Source: CAWIJK01 sp963836375
GTDB lineage: Bacteria; Actinomycetota; Acidimicrobiia; Acidimicrobiales; RAAP-2
Length of the DNA: 64,000 nucleotides
Direction of reading: 5' to 3'
NCBI GenBank assembly: GCA_963836375.1
Contig: CAWIJK010000002.1
Location: forward strand, 1,488,001 to 1,552,000
Under the pieces are notes generated by a model. It was not told where the DNA came from and did no database searches. It saw nothing but the letters and a program-made list of their open reading frames with translations. Within the stretch, counting starts at the first letter, position 1. Each line of letters starts with the position of its first letter. The translations under genes and the position numbers were made by a program. This document shows, one piece after another, positions 44,101 to 54,353 of this stretch.

Positions 44101-44457
44101 GAAAACCTGCAGCTGATCCCCCGGCTGGAGCGCCGACGCCCCACCCACCGGAACCGTGGTCACGAACTGGTAGCCAACCCCGCCCGAGCCGCCGGGATCG
44201 CCGGCGATGCCGCTGCCCCCGCCGGCGCCCGATGCGCCGTTGGAGGTCACCACCAGCTGAGTGGTGTTGAGGGGGATGGTCCAGTACTGGTCGCCACCCG
44301 AATAGGTGAAGCTGACGTTGCCGACGAACGGCCCGGCGGCGGCCGGTGGGACACCGGTGGTGAGGACCAGGGCGACGGGAAGCACCGCCACCAACGCCCC
44401 CAAGAACCTGCGGAGACCCCGGTGGTTCATGAACAAGGCCCGTACTCGGTCCGCCAT
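41188..44457 (-). CDS. Giant secreted Gly-rich/Ig-like/tandem-repeat surface protein
   Basis: A 1089-residue exported protein. Its signal peptide contains FLGALVAVLPVALVLTTG. A Gly-rich domain follows at about 75-270 (GGSGIAGDPGGSGG, many GGGGG runs) with a strand-rich start. Next are six Ig-like (putative-Ig/He_PIG type) repeats of about 90 residues, each starting with APxITSAD and ending with SFTLTVDQ. Last come six 42-residue units (GGIFAFGDAAFYGSTG, NKPIVGMAATPDGAGYW), four of them nearly identical. The whole looks like an extended adhesin ending in a propeller. The ATG at 44457 follows GAGAGGAG. No LPXTG anchor is visible. Confidence 0.85.
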   Translation of the reverse strand: MADRVRALFMNHRGLRRFLGALVAVLPVALVLTTGVPPAAAGPFVGNVSFTYSGGDQYWTIPLNTTQLVVTSNGASGAGGGSGIAGDPGGSGGVGYQFVTTVPVGGASALQPGDQLQVFVGGQGGSPQLSMFAGGGGGGGSEEGGNGGGGGGGSAVYDETANQWINIADGGGGGSGADGFEGNDGKNGGSGYAGGDGYSSNGGAGGSQPSVCSTPPGSPNNGTNGGNAGTATASGGGGGGGGGCLGGNGGGAGGVGGYAGGGGSTGAPWSTSLGSDTTGDAPTGNGSVSVQYTEEIPVAPTITSADNITFTTGSAGTFTVTTGASTSPTAALSELGALPNGVTFVDNGNGTATLAGTPSAGTGGIYAISFVAANTASPPAIQSFTLTVDQAPRITSADQTTFTAGEVGTFTVTATGYPTPSLTSHNTLPNGVTFVDNGDGTATLAGTPSAGTGGVYPITIGASNGVGTNASQSFTLTVNQAPGITSGDETTFTVGDAGTFTVTTADRAWTTPALSEVGALPHGVSFTDNGDGTGTLAGTPGAGTGGTYPISFVATNTTSPPAIQSFSLTVDQAPAITSAQQTTFVAGTPGNFTVTTTGNPTATLSEIGALPPEVTFTDNGNGTATLAGTPEAGTGGVYPITIGASNGVGSDASQSFTLTVDQAPAITSADHATFVAGSAGTFTVTSTGFPSASLTELGALPAGVSFTDNGDGTATLAGTPAPGTGGIVQFAIQAANATVPVATQHFNLTVDQAPVVTSPGRTGFTLGQSGSFTVTASGYPAPALSLTGQLPAGLAFSDNGNGTATISGTPSHRTTSPVTVTVTAKNAAGTSASPLVLTVTSDHAWLAGSAGGVYPVGSTPSFGSMQSGLLNKPVVGTAATPDGGGYWLVASDGGIFAFGDAAFYGSTGAMTLNKPIVGMAATPDGAGYWLVASDGGIFAFGDAAFYGSTGAMTLNKPIVGMAATPDGAGYWLVASDGGIFAFGDAAFYGSTGSLTLNDPIVGMAATPDGAGYWLVASDGGIFSFGDAAFYGSGAGHLSAPVVAIEGAADGAGYSLVTDLGDVVAYGDGPSGGSLGGYVLNGSIVGIASP
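41386..41890. repeat. 126-bp tandem repeat, four copies
   Basis: Exact 126-base spacing of the marker GATGCCGCCGTCGGAGG (41395, 41521, 41647, 41773) shows a coding minisatellite of 42 codons with very few differences between copies. Such near-identity implies recent expansion or ongoing homogenisation. Confidence 0.85.
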
Positions 44458-44517
44458 CGTCGCTTGCTCCTCTCAGCCGTCCGGCACCGGGCGGTCAGGC
44501 GGAGACTAGCAAGCAAG

Positions 44518-44589
44518 CTCCGGGGGAGAGACTCGAACTCTCAACCTAGCGGTTAACAGCCGCTTGCTCTGCCGTTGAGCTACCCCGGA
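44518..44589 (-). tRNA. tRNA-Asn (anticodon GTT)
   Basis: A 72-base cloverleaf without encoded CCA. The acceptor TCCGGGG pairs with CCCCGGA, the discriminator is G, the T arm is GAGAG-TTCGAGT-CTCTC, and the anticodon loop is CTGTTAACC. It sits between the surface-protein gene and rpoD and marks the right border of the accessory region. Confidence 0.92.
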
Positions 44590-44677
44590 TCGCAATGTGC
44601 GCGACGCACGTTATCAGGGGCTCCCGGGCCCTCCGGCCCGGCGGAGCCCCGCTCATCGGCGGGACGAGCCCGGTTGC

Positions 44678-46089
<1,412 letters not shown>

Positions 46090-46090
<1 letters not shown>

Positions 46091-48015
46091 CAACCCTCCT
46101 GGCCCTTCGCCATCAGCCACGCTAGCAATCGGTCGGCGGCGTCGCGACCGGCGTCGGGATCCTCCAGCTCCTCGAGCCAGCGCCGCACGCGACCGGTCTG
46201 GGCGTCGATGTCGCCCAGGTCCCCGCCCGACGTCCGGGCCTGCACGCCGAGGTCGGCCAGGGCCCGGCGCGAAGCCTCCCGGACGAGCTGGGTGACGACG
46301 GCATCGGCCGGGTCGGCGAGCGGATCCTCAGAGATGATCGGCTCTTCGACCGAAATCCGGCGCAGGAGGGCCGCGACCTCGGGCGGTGATTCCTGCACCG
46401 CCTGGCCCAGATCGTCCGCCCCGGCCAGCGCGACGAAGGCCCGGCGCTGGATGTCGTCGACGAAGAGCACGTCTTCCAAACGGTCGGCTACGTCCTCGGG
46501 TCGGTGCACGGCGAAGCGCAGGGCTTCGAGCCCGGGGCGGCTCGTCGCGTCGCCCCGGGCCGAGGAGGCCCGCCCGGTCGGACCCTCGGGATCTTCGGGC
46601 CAGGGTTCAGGTTCGCTCGACGTGCCCGCCGACTCGCTCTCGGCCCGCTGACCGCCGCGCTGTAGCGACCGGTCGGTCCGCGGTCCCGGGCCCGGTGCCG
46701 GTCGCCGGCGGGCCTCCTCGAGGCGCTCGCGGACCCGGGCCGGCTCCAGCCGGCAGCGGTCTGAGATCTGCATCACGTACTGGTCGCGCACCAGGTCGTC
46801 GGGATGCTCGGCCACCGCGCCCAGGGCTGCGTCGGCCGCGTGGGCCCGGCCCTCGGCCGACGACAGGTCGGCCCCGTCGAACACCCGGTCGACGCGGAAC
46901 TGGAGGAAGGGCCGGGCCCCCGCCACGGCTTCGCGCAGGGCCTCTGGGTCGGTGCGGGCCAGCTCGCCCGGGTCGGTCCCGGGGGGGAGGGCGGCCACGG
47001 CCACGTCGACTTCGTGGCGGCGCTCCCACTCGTAGACACGGGAGGTGGCCGACTGGCCGGCGCTGTCGGCGTCGTAGGCCAGGACGATCCGCTTGCCGAA
47101 GTTGCGCAGGAGCTTGAAGTGCTCCTCGGCCAGGGCTGTCCCGCACGTGGCTACGGCCCGGGGGATCCCGGCGGTGAAGAACCCGATCACGTCGGTGTAG
47201 CCCTCGCAGACCAGGACCTCGCCGGAGGCCACAATGTCCTTCTTGGCCCAGTTGAGCGCGTAGAGGGTGCGCCGCTTCGAGTAGATCGCCGTCTCCTGGG
47301 AGTTCTTGTACTTGGGCTCGGGACGGCGGTCACCGCCCTGCGCCCCACCGCCTCCGGCCGGCGGGGGCAGGATCCTCCCCCCGAGGGCGACCGGGCGACC
47401 CGAGGGGTCACAGATCGGGAAGAGCACCCGGGCCCTGAAGGCGTCCTGGGCCCTGCCCCGGCGGTTGACGAACCCGAGGCCCGAGTCGGTGAGGACCCGC
47501 TCTGAGAGCCCGAGCGCTTTGGCCAGGGCGTCCCAGTCGTCGGGGGCCCAGCCGAGGCGGAACTGGCGCACCACAGCGCCGTCGTAGCCGCGCGAGCGCA
47601 GGTAGTCGCGGGCCCGCCCGGCGTCGGGGGCCGCAAGCAGCCGCTCGTGGTACCAGGCGACGGCCCGCTCCATGGCCTCCAAGAGCTCCGCCCGCCGCTT
47701 GCGGTCGGGTCCCCCCTCGACGTCCTCGTGGATGGTGACCCCGGAACGGTCGGCCAAGAAACGCACGGCGTCGACGAAGTCGAGGTGCTCGGTCTCGCGG
47801 ACGAAGCTGATGGCGTCGCCCGAAGCCTGGCAGCCGAAGCAGTAGTAGAAGCCCTCCTCGGCGTTCACCGAGAACGACGGGGTCTTCTCGGCGTGGAACG
47901 GGCACAGCCCGACCCAGCGCCGCCCCTGGTGGCGCAGCGCGGCGTGCTCGCCGATCAGGGCCACGATGTCGGTGGCCGCCCGCACCTGGGCCACGTCCTC
48001 GTCGGGGATGGCCAT
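46090..48015 (-). CDS. dnaG: DNA primase
   Basis: A 641-residue primase that makes RNA primers at the replication fork. The N-terminal zinc finger reads CPFH and CFGC (LCPFHAEKTPSFSV, FYYCFGCQASGDAI). The RNA polymerase core has the Toprim motifs VCEGYTDVIGFFTAGIPRAV and LAYDADSAGQ. The C-terminal helicase-binding part is Glu/Arg-rich and divergent. I chose the ATG at 48015 because it begins the domain and lies eight bases after TACCCT (leaderless). The frame is open for another 111 codons upstream, which overlap the neighbouring dikinase end. Confidence 0.95.
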
Positions 48016-48023
48016 GGCAGGTG

Positions 48024-48029
48024 AGGGTA
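48024..48029 (-). promoter_or_regulatory. -10 box, leaderless promoter of dnaG-rpoD
   Basis: TACCCT on the minus strand, 8 bases before the dnaG ATG at 48015. It lies in the 41-base gap after the dikinase gene. Confidence 0.5.
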
Positions 48030-48056
48030 GTGCCCGGGTGTGCCGCCCGAGACGGC

Positions 48057-50885
48057 CTAGCGGCGGGCGGAGGGGCGGGCCGCGCCGCGCCCGGCCCCGG
48101 TGGCCTTGGTCCCCGTCCCGGCCTTGGCCCCCGTCCCGGCCTTGGCCCCCGACCCGGCCTTGGCCTTGGCCCCCGCCCCGGCCTTGGGTGACCGGCCGGC
48201 CTTGGTCGGGAGCCGGCCCGAGGCCAGGACCGCCTGGGCGGCGGCCAGGCGGGCCACTGGCACCCGGAAGGGCGAGCAGCTCACGTAGTCGAGTCCGGCG
48301 GCGAAGAAGGTCTTGATCGACTCGGGATCCCCACCGTGCTCGCCGCATACCCCGATCTTGAGCCCGGGCCTGGTGGCCCGGCCCCGCTCGACGCCGAGCC
48401 GGACCAGCTCGCCCACGCCCTCGGGGTCGACCGTCTCGAAGGGGTTGCGGGGCAGCAGGCCGAGCTCAAGGTAGGCCGCCATCATCCGGCCCTCGACGTC
48501 GTCCCGGCTGAAGCCGAAGGTCATCTGGGTGAGGTCGTTAGTGCCGAACGAGAAGAACTCGGCCACCTCGGCGATCTGGCCGGCCACCAGCGCGGCACGG
48601 GGCGTCTCGATCATGGTCCCGATGGTCACGTCGGCCCGGCCACCGCCCTTGGGTGCCTTTGACGGCCCCTTGCCCCGGCGCAACCTGGGGGCTTCGGCCT
48701 CGACCTCGGCGATGGCCTGTTCGACCCAGCTGCGGGCCAGGGCCATCTCGGCCCGGCTGACCGTGAGGGGGATCATGATCTCGACGACCGGGTGCCCGCC
48801 AGCGGCCACCCGGTCGCGGGCCGCCTCCATCAGGGCCCGGACCTGCATGGCGTAGAGGCCCGGCTTGATCACCCCGAGGCGCACCCCGCGGGTGCCGAGC
48901 ATCGGGTTGGCCTCCTGCCAGGCCCGGGCGGCGTCGAAGAGGCGGCGCTCCTCGCCGTCGAGCCCGACCGTCGCCTCTTTCACCGCCAGGTCGTGGGTGG
49001 AGGGTAAGAACTCGTGCAGGGGCGGGTCGAGCAGCCGGACGGTCACCGGAAGACCGTCCATGGCCTCGAGGATCTCGACGAAGTCCTCGCGCTGGACTCG
49101 CCGCAGGTGCTCGAGCGCGTCGCGCTCGTCGTCGGGGTTGTCGGCCAGGATCATCCTGCGCACCACCGGCAGACGGTCCTCGCCCAAGAACATGTGCTCG
49201 GTGCGGCACAGCCCGATCCCGGCCGCCCCCAGTCGGCGGGCGTTGGCCGCGTCGTCCCCGTTGTCGGCATTGGCCCGGACCCCGAGATGGCCGGCTCTGA
49301 TCTCGTCGGCCCAGGCCAGCAGCACGTCGAACTCGGGGGGAGGGTCGGCGGCGGTGAGGGGGACCTGGCCCACCACCACGATCCCGTTGGTGCCGTCGAC
49401 TGACAGCCATTCCCCCTCGGCCACCGTGACGTCGCCCACCGTCACGTTGTGGGCGGTGATCCGCAGGGCCTCGGCCCCCACCACCGCCGGCTTCCCCCAC
49501 CCCCGGGCGACCACCGCCGCGTGGCTCACCAGGCCCCCCCGGGCCGTGAGGATCCCCTCGGCAGCCAGCATCCCGTGCACGTCCTCGGGGGAGGTCTCGC
49601 TCCGGACCAGAACCACCTTGTGCCCGCGGCCCGCGGCGGCGGCCGCGTCGTCGGCGGTGAAGTAGACCCGACCGACCGCCGCGCCCGGCGACGCCCCGAG
49701 ACCCTTGGCGAAGACCGGGTGCCCACCGCCGGCGAACTGGGGGTGCAGGACCTGGGCCAGGTGGTCCTCGGTGATGCGCTCGACCGCTTCTGACTCGGTC
49801 AGGCGGATCTTGGTCTCCGCCGTCATGTCGACGGCCATCTTGAGGGCGGCCCGCCCGGTGCGCTTGCCCACCCGCGTCTGGAGCATCCAGAGCTTCCCCT
49901 GCTCGATCGTAAATTCGGTGTCGCACATGTCGCGGTAGTGGCGCTCGAGCCGGTCGAAGATGTCGTGCAGCTGGGTGTGGACGGCGGGGAATTTCGACTT
50001 CAGGGCCGAGAGGGGCTCGGTGTTGCGGATCCCAGCCACCACGTCCTCGCCCTGGGCGTTGACCAGGAAGTCCCCATAAGCACCCTTGGCGCCCGTCGCC
50101 GGGTCACGGGTGAAGCCGACCCCGGTCCCTGACTGGTCGTCGCGGTTGCCGAAGACCATGGCCTGGACATTGACCGCGGTGCCGAGATCGTGCGAGATCC
50201 GCTCCCGCTCCCGGTAGGCGATGGCCCGGGGACCGTTCCAGCTGCGGAAGACCGCCTCGATGGCGCCGCGCAGCTGGGCCGCAGGGTCCTGGGGGAAGGG
50301 CTGGCCGGTGTGGGTCTCGACGACGTGCTGGTAGGACTCGACCAGGTAGCGGAGCAGCTCGGTCGGCACCCGGGCGTCCGAGGTGGTGGCGGCCATCTTC
50401 TTCGCCGCCTCGAACAACTCGTCGAAGTGCGCGCCAGGGACGTCGAGCACGATGCGCCCGTACATCGAGACGAACCGTCGGTACGAGTCGTAGGCGAACC
50501 GCTCGTCGCCGGTCTGCTTGGCCAGACCCTCCACCGACTGGTCGTTCAGGCCGAGGTTGAGGACGGTGTCCATCATCCCGGGCATCGAGAACTTGGCCCC
50601 GGAGCGGACCGAGACCAAGAGCGGGTCGGAGGGGTCGCCGATCGCCTTGCCCATGGCCCGCTCCAGGCGGCCCCGGGCCCGGGCCACCTCGTCGGTCAGC
50701 CCCTTGGGCCAGCCGCCGGTCATGTGGTCCCGGCAGGCGTCGGTCGAGATGGTGTAACCCGGGGGCACCGGCAGCCCGAGCACCGACGTCATCTCGGCCA
50801 GGTTGGCGCCCTTCCCGCCGAGGAGGTCCTTCATCTCCATCGGGGGCTTGGGGTGCGCGTGGTCGAAGTCGAAGACGTAGGGCAT
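48057..50885 (-). CDS. ppdK: Pyruvate, phosphate dikinase
   Basis: A 942-residue enzyme converting pyruvate, ATP and phosphate to PEP, AMP and PPi, or the reverse. It has the N-terminal nucleotide-binding domain (GGKGANLAEM, SVRSGAKFSMPGMMDT), the swivelling phosphohistidine domain (GGLVSHAAVVARGWGKPAV) and the C-terminal PEP/pyruvate barrel (GLCRTEHMFLG, IGTMIETPRAAL, FFSFGTNDLTQMTFGFSRDD, IGVCGEHGGDP). After the usual end, about 50 residues of Lys/Ala/Gly/Thr-rich tail follow (KAGTGAKAGTGTKATG). GAGGAGG precedes the ATG. A TACCAT box about 45 bases upstream may be its promoter. Confidence 0.95.
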   Translation of the reverse strand: MPYVFDFDHAHPKPPMEMKDLLGGKGANLAEMTSVLGLPVPPGYTISTDACRDHMTGGWPKGLTDEVARARGRLERAMGKAIGDPSDPLLVSVRSGAKFSMPGMMDTVLNLGLNDQSVEGLAKQTGDERFAYDSYRRFVSMYGRIVLDVPGAHFDELFEAAKKMAATTSDARVPTELLRYLVESYQHVVETHTGQPFPQDPAAQLRGAIEAVFRSWNGPRAIAYRERERISHDLGTAVNVQAMVFGNRDDQSGTGVGFTRDPATGAKGAYGDFLVNAQGEDVVAGIRNTEPLSALKSKFPAVHTQLHDIFDRLERHYRDMCDTEFTIEQGKLWMLQTRVGKRTGRAALKMAVDMTAETKIRLTESEAVERITEDHLAQVLHPQFAGGGHPVFAKGLGASPGAAVGRVYFTADDAAAAAGRGHKVVLVRSETSPEDVHGMLAAEGILTARGGLVSHAAVVARGWGKPAVVGAEALRITAHNVTVGDVTVAEGEWLSVDGTNGIVVVGQVPLTAADPPPEFDVLLAWADEIRAGHLGVRANADNGDDAANARRLGAAGIGLCRTEHMFLGEDRLPVVRRMILADNPDDERDALEHLRRVQREDFVEILEAMDGLPVTVRLLDPPLHEFLPSTHDLAVKEATVGLDGEERRLFDAARAWQEANPMLGTRGVRLGVIKPGLYAMQVRALMEAARDRVAAGGHPVVEIMIPLTVSRAEMALARSWVEQAIAEVEAEAPRLRRGKGPSKAPKGGGRADVTIGTMIETPRAALVAGQIAEVAEFFSFGTNDLTQMTFGFSRDDVEGRMMAAYLELGLLPRNPFETVDPEGVGELVRLGVERGRATRPGLKIGVCGEHGGDPESIKTFFAAGLDYVSCSPFRVPVARLAAAQAVLASGRLPTKAGRSPKAGAGAKAKAGSGAKAGTGAKAGTGTKATGAGRGAARPSARR
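48100..48195. repeat. Coding tandem repeat in the dikinase tail
   Basis: Irregular copies of CCTTGGCCCCCGTCCCGG (18 bases with variants) encode the Lys-Ala-Gly-Thr/Ser-rich C-terminal tail of the dikinase. Confidence 0.65.
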
Positions 50886-51088
50886 CGGGCCTCCTCGCCC
50901 AGGTACCGCAGTCGCGGGAGGACCAATGGTATCGGGCGTGACAGGGGTGCCCGGCTGAGGGTCGGGGCCGGCCGTGCCCCCGGGCGCCCGGCCGCCGAAC
51001 CCGGGACCCGGGCCACCGGCCCGCCGGCCCGAGGGCTGCGGCGAGACGGCCGGCGGTCGTCGCGGATCGGAGCGCCGCACGGCGCCGG

Positions 51089-51094
51089 TAGCTT
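51089..51094 (+). promoter_or_regulatory. -10 box, leaderless promoter of the ABC exporter operon
   Basis: TAGCTT, then 8 bases, then the ATG at 51103. Confidence 0.5.
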
Positions 51095-51102
51095 GGCGGG
51101 AC

Positions 51103-52155
51103 ATGGCGTCGTCGCTGGCGGTCGAAGCACAGGACCTGGTGAAGATCTTCTCGGGCAAGCGCGAGGTCCGGGCCCTCGACGGGGTCAGCTTCAGCGTCGA
51201 GCGGGGGACGGTGCTGGGCATGCTCGGACCCAATGGAGCCGGCAAGACCACCGCCGTGCGCATCTTGTCCACCATCCTCGTCCCCGACCGCGGGCGGGCC
51301 GCCGTCCTCGGCCACGACGTGGTGCGACAGGCGGCGACCGTCCGCCGGCTGATCGGGCTGGCCGGCCAGTACGCCACGGTGGACGAGAACCTGACCGGCC
51401 GCGAGAACCTGAAGATGGTGGGGCGGCTCTGCCACATGCCCAAGCGGGCCGTCGTGACCCGGGCCGACGAGCTGTTGGAGCAGTTCGACCTCACCGACGC
51501 GGCCAACCGGCCCCTCAAGACCTACTCGGGCGGCATGCGGCGCCGGGTCGATGTGGCGGCCGCCCTGGTGGCGCGCCCCCCCATCCTCTTCTTGGACGAG
51601 CCGACCACCGGCCTCGACCCGTCCAGCCGCCAGGACCTGTGGTCGGTGATCGAGCACCTGGTGGCGTCGGGGACGACCGTCCTGCTGACCACGCAGTACC
51701 TCGAGGAGGCGGACCGCCTGGCCGGGCGGGTGATCGTCATCGACCACGGAAAGGTCATCGCCGAGGGCACCCCGGCCGAGCTCAAGGCCGGCCTCGGGAC
51801 GACGGTGATCTCGGTGACCCTGCACGATCCCGCCTCGGCCCCGAGTGCCGCCGCGCTCTTGCACGGCCTGAGCCCACACGAGGCCTCGGTGGACGGCCCA
51901 GTCGTCGAACTGACGGTGGAGGACGGACCCAAGGTGGCGGCCGAGGTGCTGCGGACCCTCGACCAGCACCGGGTCGAGGTGGCCGGGCTGGCCCTGCGCG
52001 AGCCCAGCCTCGACGACGTGTTCTTGAGCCTGACCGGGCACCGGGCGGAGGACGACGCCGCGGCGACCGGCCGGGGCGACCCGGCCGCCGTGGCGGCCCA
52101 GGCCGGCGCCGTCGGCCAGACCGACCATAAGGCTGACCACAAGGAGGCCCGATGA
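51103..52155 (+). CDS. ABC transporter ATP-binding protein, DrrA-like
   Basis: A 350-residue ATPase of the daunorubicin-resistance type. Walker A is GPNGAGKTT, the signature YSGGMRRRVDV, Walker B ILFLDEPTTGLD, and the H-loop LLTTQYLEEADR. The C-terminal domain of about 100 residues (EVAGLALREPSLDDVFLSLT) is typical of DrrA. It powers the membrane partner encoded next, whose start overlaps its stop by four bases (ATGA). The pair should export a hydrophobic compound or lipid; the cargo is not known. The ATG is supported by a leaderless box. Confidence 0.9.
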   Translation: MASSLAVEAQDLVKIFSGKREVRALDGVSFSVERGTVLGMLGPNGAGKTTAVRILSTILVPDRGRAAVLGHDVVRQAATVRRLIGLAGQYATVDENLTGRENLKMVGRLCHMPKRAVVTRADELLEQFDLTDAANRPLKTYSGGMRRRVDVAAALVARPPILFLDEPTTGLDPSSRQDLWSVIEHLVASGTTVLLTTQYLEEADRLAGRVIVIDHGKVIAEGTPAELKAGLGTTVISVTLHDPASAPSAAALLHGLSPHEASVDGPVVELTVEDGPKVAAEVLRTLDQHRVEVAGLALREPSLDDVFLSLTGHRAEDDAAATGRGDPAAVAAQAGAVGQTDHKADHKEAR

Positions 52156-52979
52156 CCATCGCCACGCTGGCGCCCGAGCTGGACGGATCCGAGGCGGCGC
52201 CGGGTTCCCGGGTCGCCTGGGCCATCGCCGACATCAAGACCGTCACCTGGCGCAACCTGATCAACTACACCCGGATCCCCGAGCAGATGTTCTTCGCCAG
52301 CGTCCAGCCGATCATGTTCACGCTGCTGTTCGTGTACGTCTTCGGCGGGGCCATCCGCATCCCGGGCGGCGAGCGCTACGTCAACTACCTGATGCCCGGC
52401 ATCTTCGTCCAGACGGTGATGTTCGGCGCCGTGAGCACCAGCGTCGGGCTGGCCGAAGACCTCCAGAAGGGCCTCATCGAGCGGTTCCGAGCCCTTCCGA
52501 TGGCCCGGGCGGCCGTCCTCGGCGGCCGGACCACGGCCGACCTGTGCCGCAACGTGGGGGTGGTCATCTTGATCACCCTGGTCGGTTTCGCCGTGGGCTT
52601 TCGGATCGGCACCAACGTGTTCTTTTTCGTGCTGGGTCTCCTCCTGGTCCTCTTCTTCGCCTACGCCCTCAGCTGGGGCTTCGCCGTCATCGGGCTCTCG
52701 GCGCCGAACAGCGAGACGGCCCAGCTGATGGCCTTCCCGATCCTGTTCCCCTTCGTCTTCGCGTCCTCGGCCTTCGTGCCGGTGGCCACCATGCCCGGGT
52801 GGCTGCAGGGCTTCGCCGCCAACCAGCCAGTCAGCGTCGTGATCGACGCCACCCGCTCGCTCATGCTGGGCGGTGCCTGGAGGTCGATCCCGATCGAGTG
52901 GAAGGCGATCGGCTGGTGCATCGCCCTGCTGGTGGTGCTGGTGCCCCTGGCCGTCTGGCGCTACCGCCGGACGGCCTGA
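52152..52979 (+). CDS. ABC-2 type transporter permease, DrrB-like
   Basis: A 275-residue membrane protein with six hydrophobic segments, including MFTLLFVYVFGGAIRIPGG, VGVVILITLVGFAVGFRIG and ALLVVLVPLAVWRY. The central motif AEDLQKGLIERFRALPMAR is the conserved EAA-like loop of DrrB-type permeases, which contacts the ATPase. It is translationally coupled to the ATPase gene. It probably exports amphipathic compounds across the cytoplasmic membrane. Confidence 0.9.
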   Translation: MTIATLAPELDGSEAAPGSRVAWAIADIKTVTWRNLINYTRIPEQMFFASVQPIMFTLLFVYVFGGAIRIPGGERYVNYLMPGIFVQTVMFGAVSTSVGLAEDLQKGLIERFRALPMARAAVLGGRTTADLCRNVGVVILITLVGFAVGFRIGTNVFFFVLGLLLVLFFAYALSWGFAVIGLSAPNSETAQLMAFPILFPFVFASSAFVPVATMPGWLQGFAANQPVSVVIDATRSLMLGGAWRSIPIEWKAIGWCIALLVVLVPLAVWRYRRTA

Positions 52980-52991
52980 GCGGACCGGGGC

Positions 52992-54353
52992 TCAGGAGTC
53001 CTTGGCCCGGCCCTCCAACTCGGCCACCAACCCGTCGAGGGGCACCCGGACCTGTTCGGTCGAGTCGCGGTCGCGCACGGTGACCGCCCGGTCCTCCAGC
53101 GAGTCGAAGTCGATGGTCACGCACCACGGGGTCCCGACCTCGTCCTGGCGGCGGTAGCGGCGACCGATCCCCTGGGTCAGGTCGTAGTCGCACATGAAGT
53201 GGGGCTGAAGCACCGAGAGGACCTCCCGGCTCAGCGGCTCGAGGGTGTCCTTCTTGGAGAGAGGCAGCACCGCCACCTGGTAGGGGGCCAGCCGGTGGTC
53301 GAGGCGCAGCACCGTGCGGGGCTCGCCGCCGACCTCGTCCTCGTCGTAGGCGGCCAGCAGGAAGGCCATCATCGTCCGGGTGGCCCCGGCCGCCGGCTCG
53401 ATGACGTAGGGCACGTAGCGCTCGTTGGTCGCCGGGTCGAAGAAGTCGAGCCGCTCCCCCGACGCCTCGGCGTGGGCCTTCAGGTCGAAGTCGGTCCGGT
53501 TGGCGATGCCCTCCAGCTCGTCCCAGCCCCAGGGGAAGAGGAACTCGACGTCGGCCGTCCCGGCCGAGTAGTGGGACAGCTCGCCGCGGTCGTGGTGGCG
53601 CAGCCGGAGCTTGGCCTCTGGGATCCCGAGCTCGAGATACCAGCGGTACCGCTCGTCCAGCCAGTACCGGTGCCACTTGTCGGCCTCGGCCGGGGCCACG
53701 AAGTACTCCATCTCCATCTGCTCGAACTCGCGGGTCCGGAACACGAAGTTCTGCGGGGTGATCTCGTTGCGGAAGGACTTACCGACCTGGGCGATGCCGA
53801 ACGGCGGCTTCTTGCGGGTCGTCTGGAGCACGTTGGCGAAGTTGACGAACATGCCCTGGGCCGTCTCGGGCCGCAGGTAGGCCACCGCACCCTCGTCTTC
53901 GAGGGGACCGGCGTGGGTCTTGAACATCAGGTTGAATGCCCGAGGCTCGGTGAACTCGGTCGACCCGCAGGTCGGGCAGACCCCGTCGATCTTGTCGGCC
54001 CGCCACCTCGAGTGGCACGAGCGGCAGTCGACCAGCGGGTCGGTGAAGTTGGCCAGGTGCCCCGAGGCCTCCCAGACGGCCGGGGGCGACAGGACCGCCG
54101 CGTCCAGGCCCACTACGTCGCTGCGTAGCTGGACCATCGAGTACCACCAGCGGTTCTTCACGTTCCGCAGCATGTTGACGCCCAGGGGGCCGTAGTCGTA
54201 GGTGGACCGGAACCCGCCGTAGATCTCGGCCGACTGGAAGATGAAGCCCCGCCGCTTGCACAGGCTGACCACCTTGTCCATCAGCCCCTCGCCGGCGTCC
54301 GCCCCGGCCACCGCTGGCGCGTCGGAGCCCGGGGCCGAAGCAGTGGGGTTCAT
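52992..54353 (-). CDS. glyS: Glycine--tRNA ligase, dimeric type
   Basis: A 453-residue class II aminoacyl-tRNA synthetase of the alpha2 (single-chain) type. Motif 1 and the glycine-specific region begin RGFIFQSAEIYGGFRSTYDY. A zinc-binding insert with CRSCHSRWRADKIDGVCPTC follows. Motif 2 is FRNEITPQNFVFRTREFEQM, motif 3 is EPAAGATRTMMAFL, and a C-terminal anticodon-binding domain ends the protein. It charges tRNA-Gly. Its ATG overlaps the hemW stop by four bases, closing the uppS-recO-hemW run. Confidence 0.93.
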   Translation of the reverse strand: MNPTASAPGSDAPAVAGADAGEGLMDKVVSLCKRRGFIFQSAEIYGGFRSTYDYGPLGVNMLRNVKNRWWYSMVQLRSDVVGLDAAVLSPPAVWEASGHLANFTDPLVDCRSCHSRWRADKIDGVCPTCGSTEFTEPRAFNLMFKTHAGPLEDEGAVAYLRPETAQGMFVNFANVLQTTRKKPPFGIAQVGKSFRNEITPQNFVFRTREFEQMEMEYFVAPAEADKWHRYWLDERYRWYLELGIPEAKLRLRHHDRGELSHYSAGTADVEFLFPWGWDELEGIANRTDFDLKAHAEASGERLDFFDPATNERYVPYVIEPAAGATRTMMAFLLAAYDEDEVGGEPRTVLRLDHRLAPYQVAVLPLSKKDTLEPLSREVLSVLQPHFMCDYDLTQGIGRRYRRQDEVGTPWCVTIDFDSLEDRAVTVRDRDSTEQVRVPLDGLVAELEGRAKDS

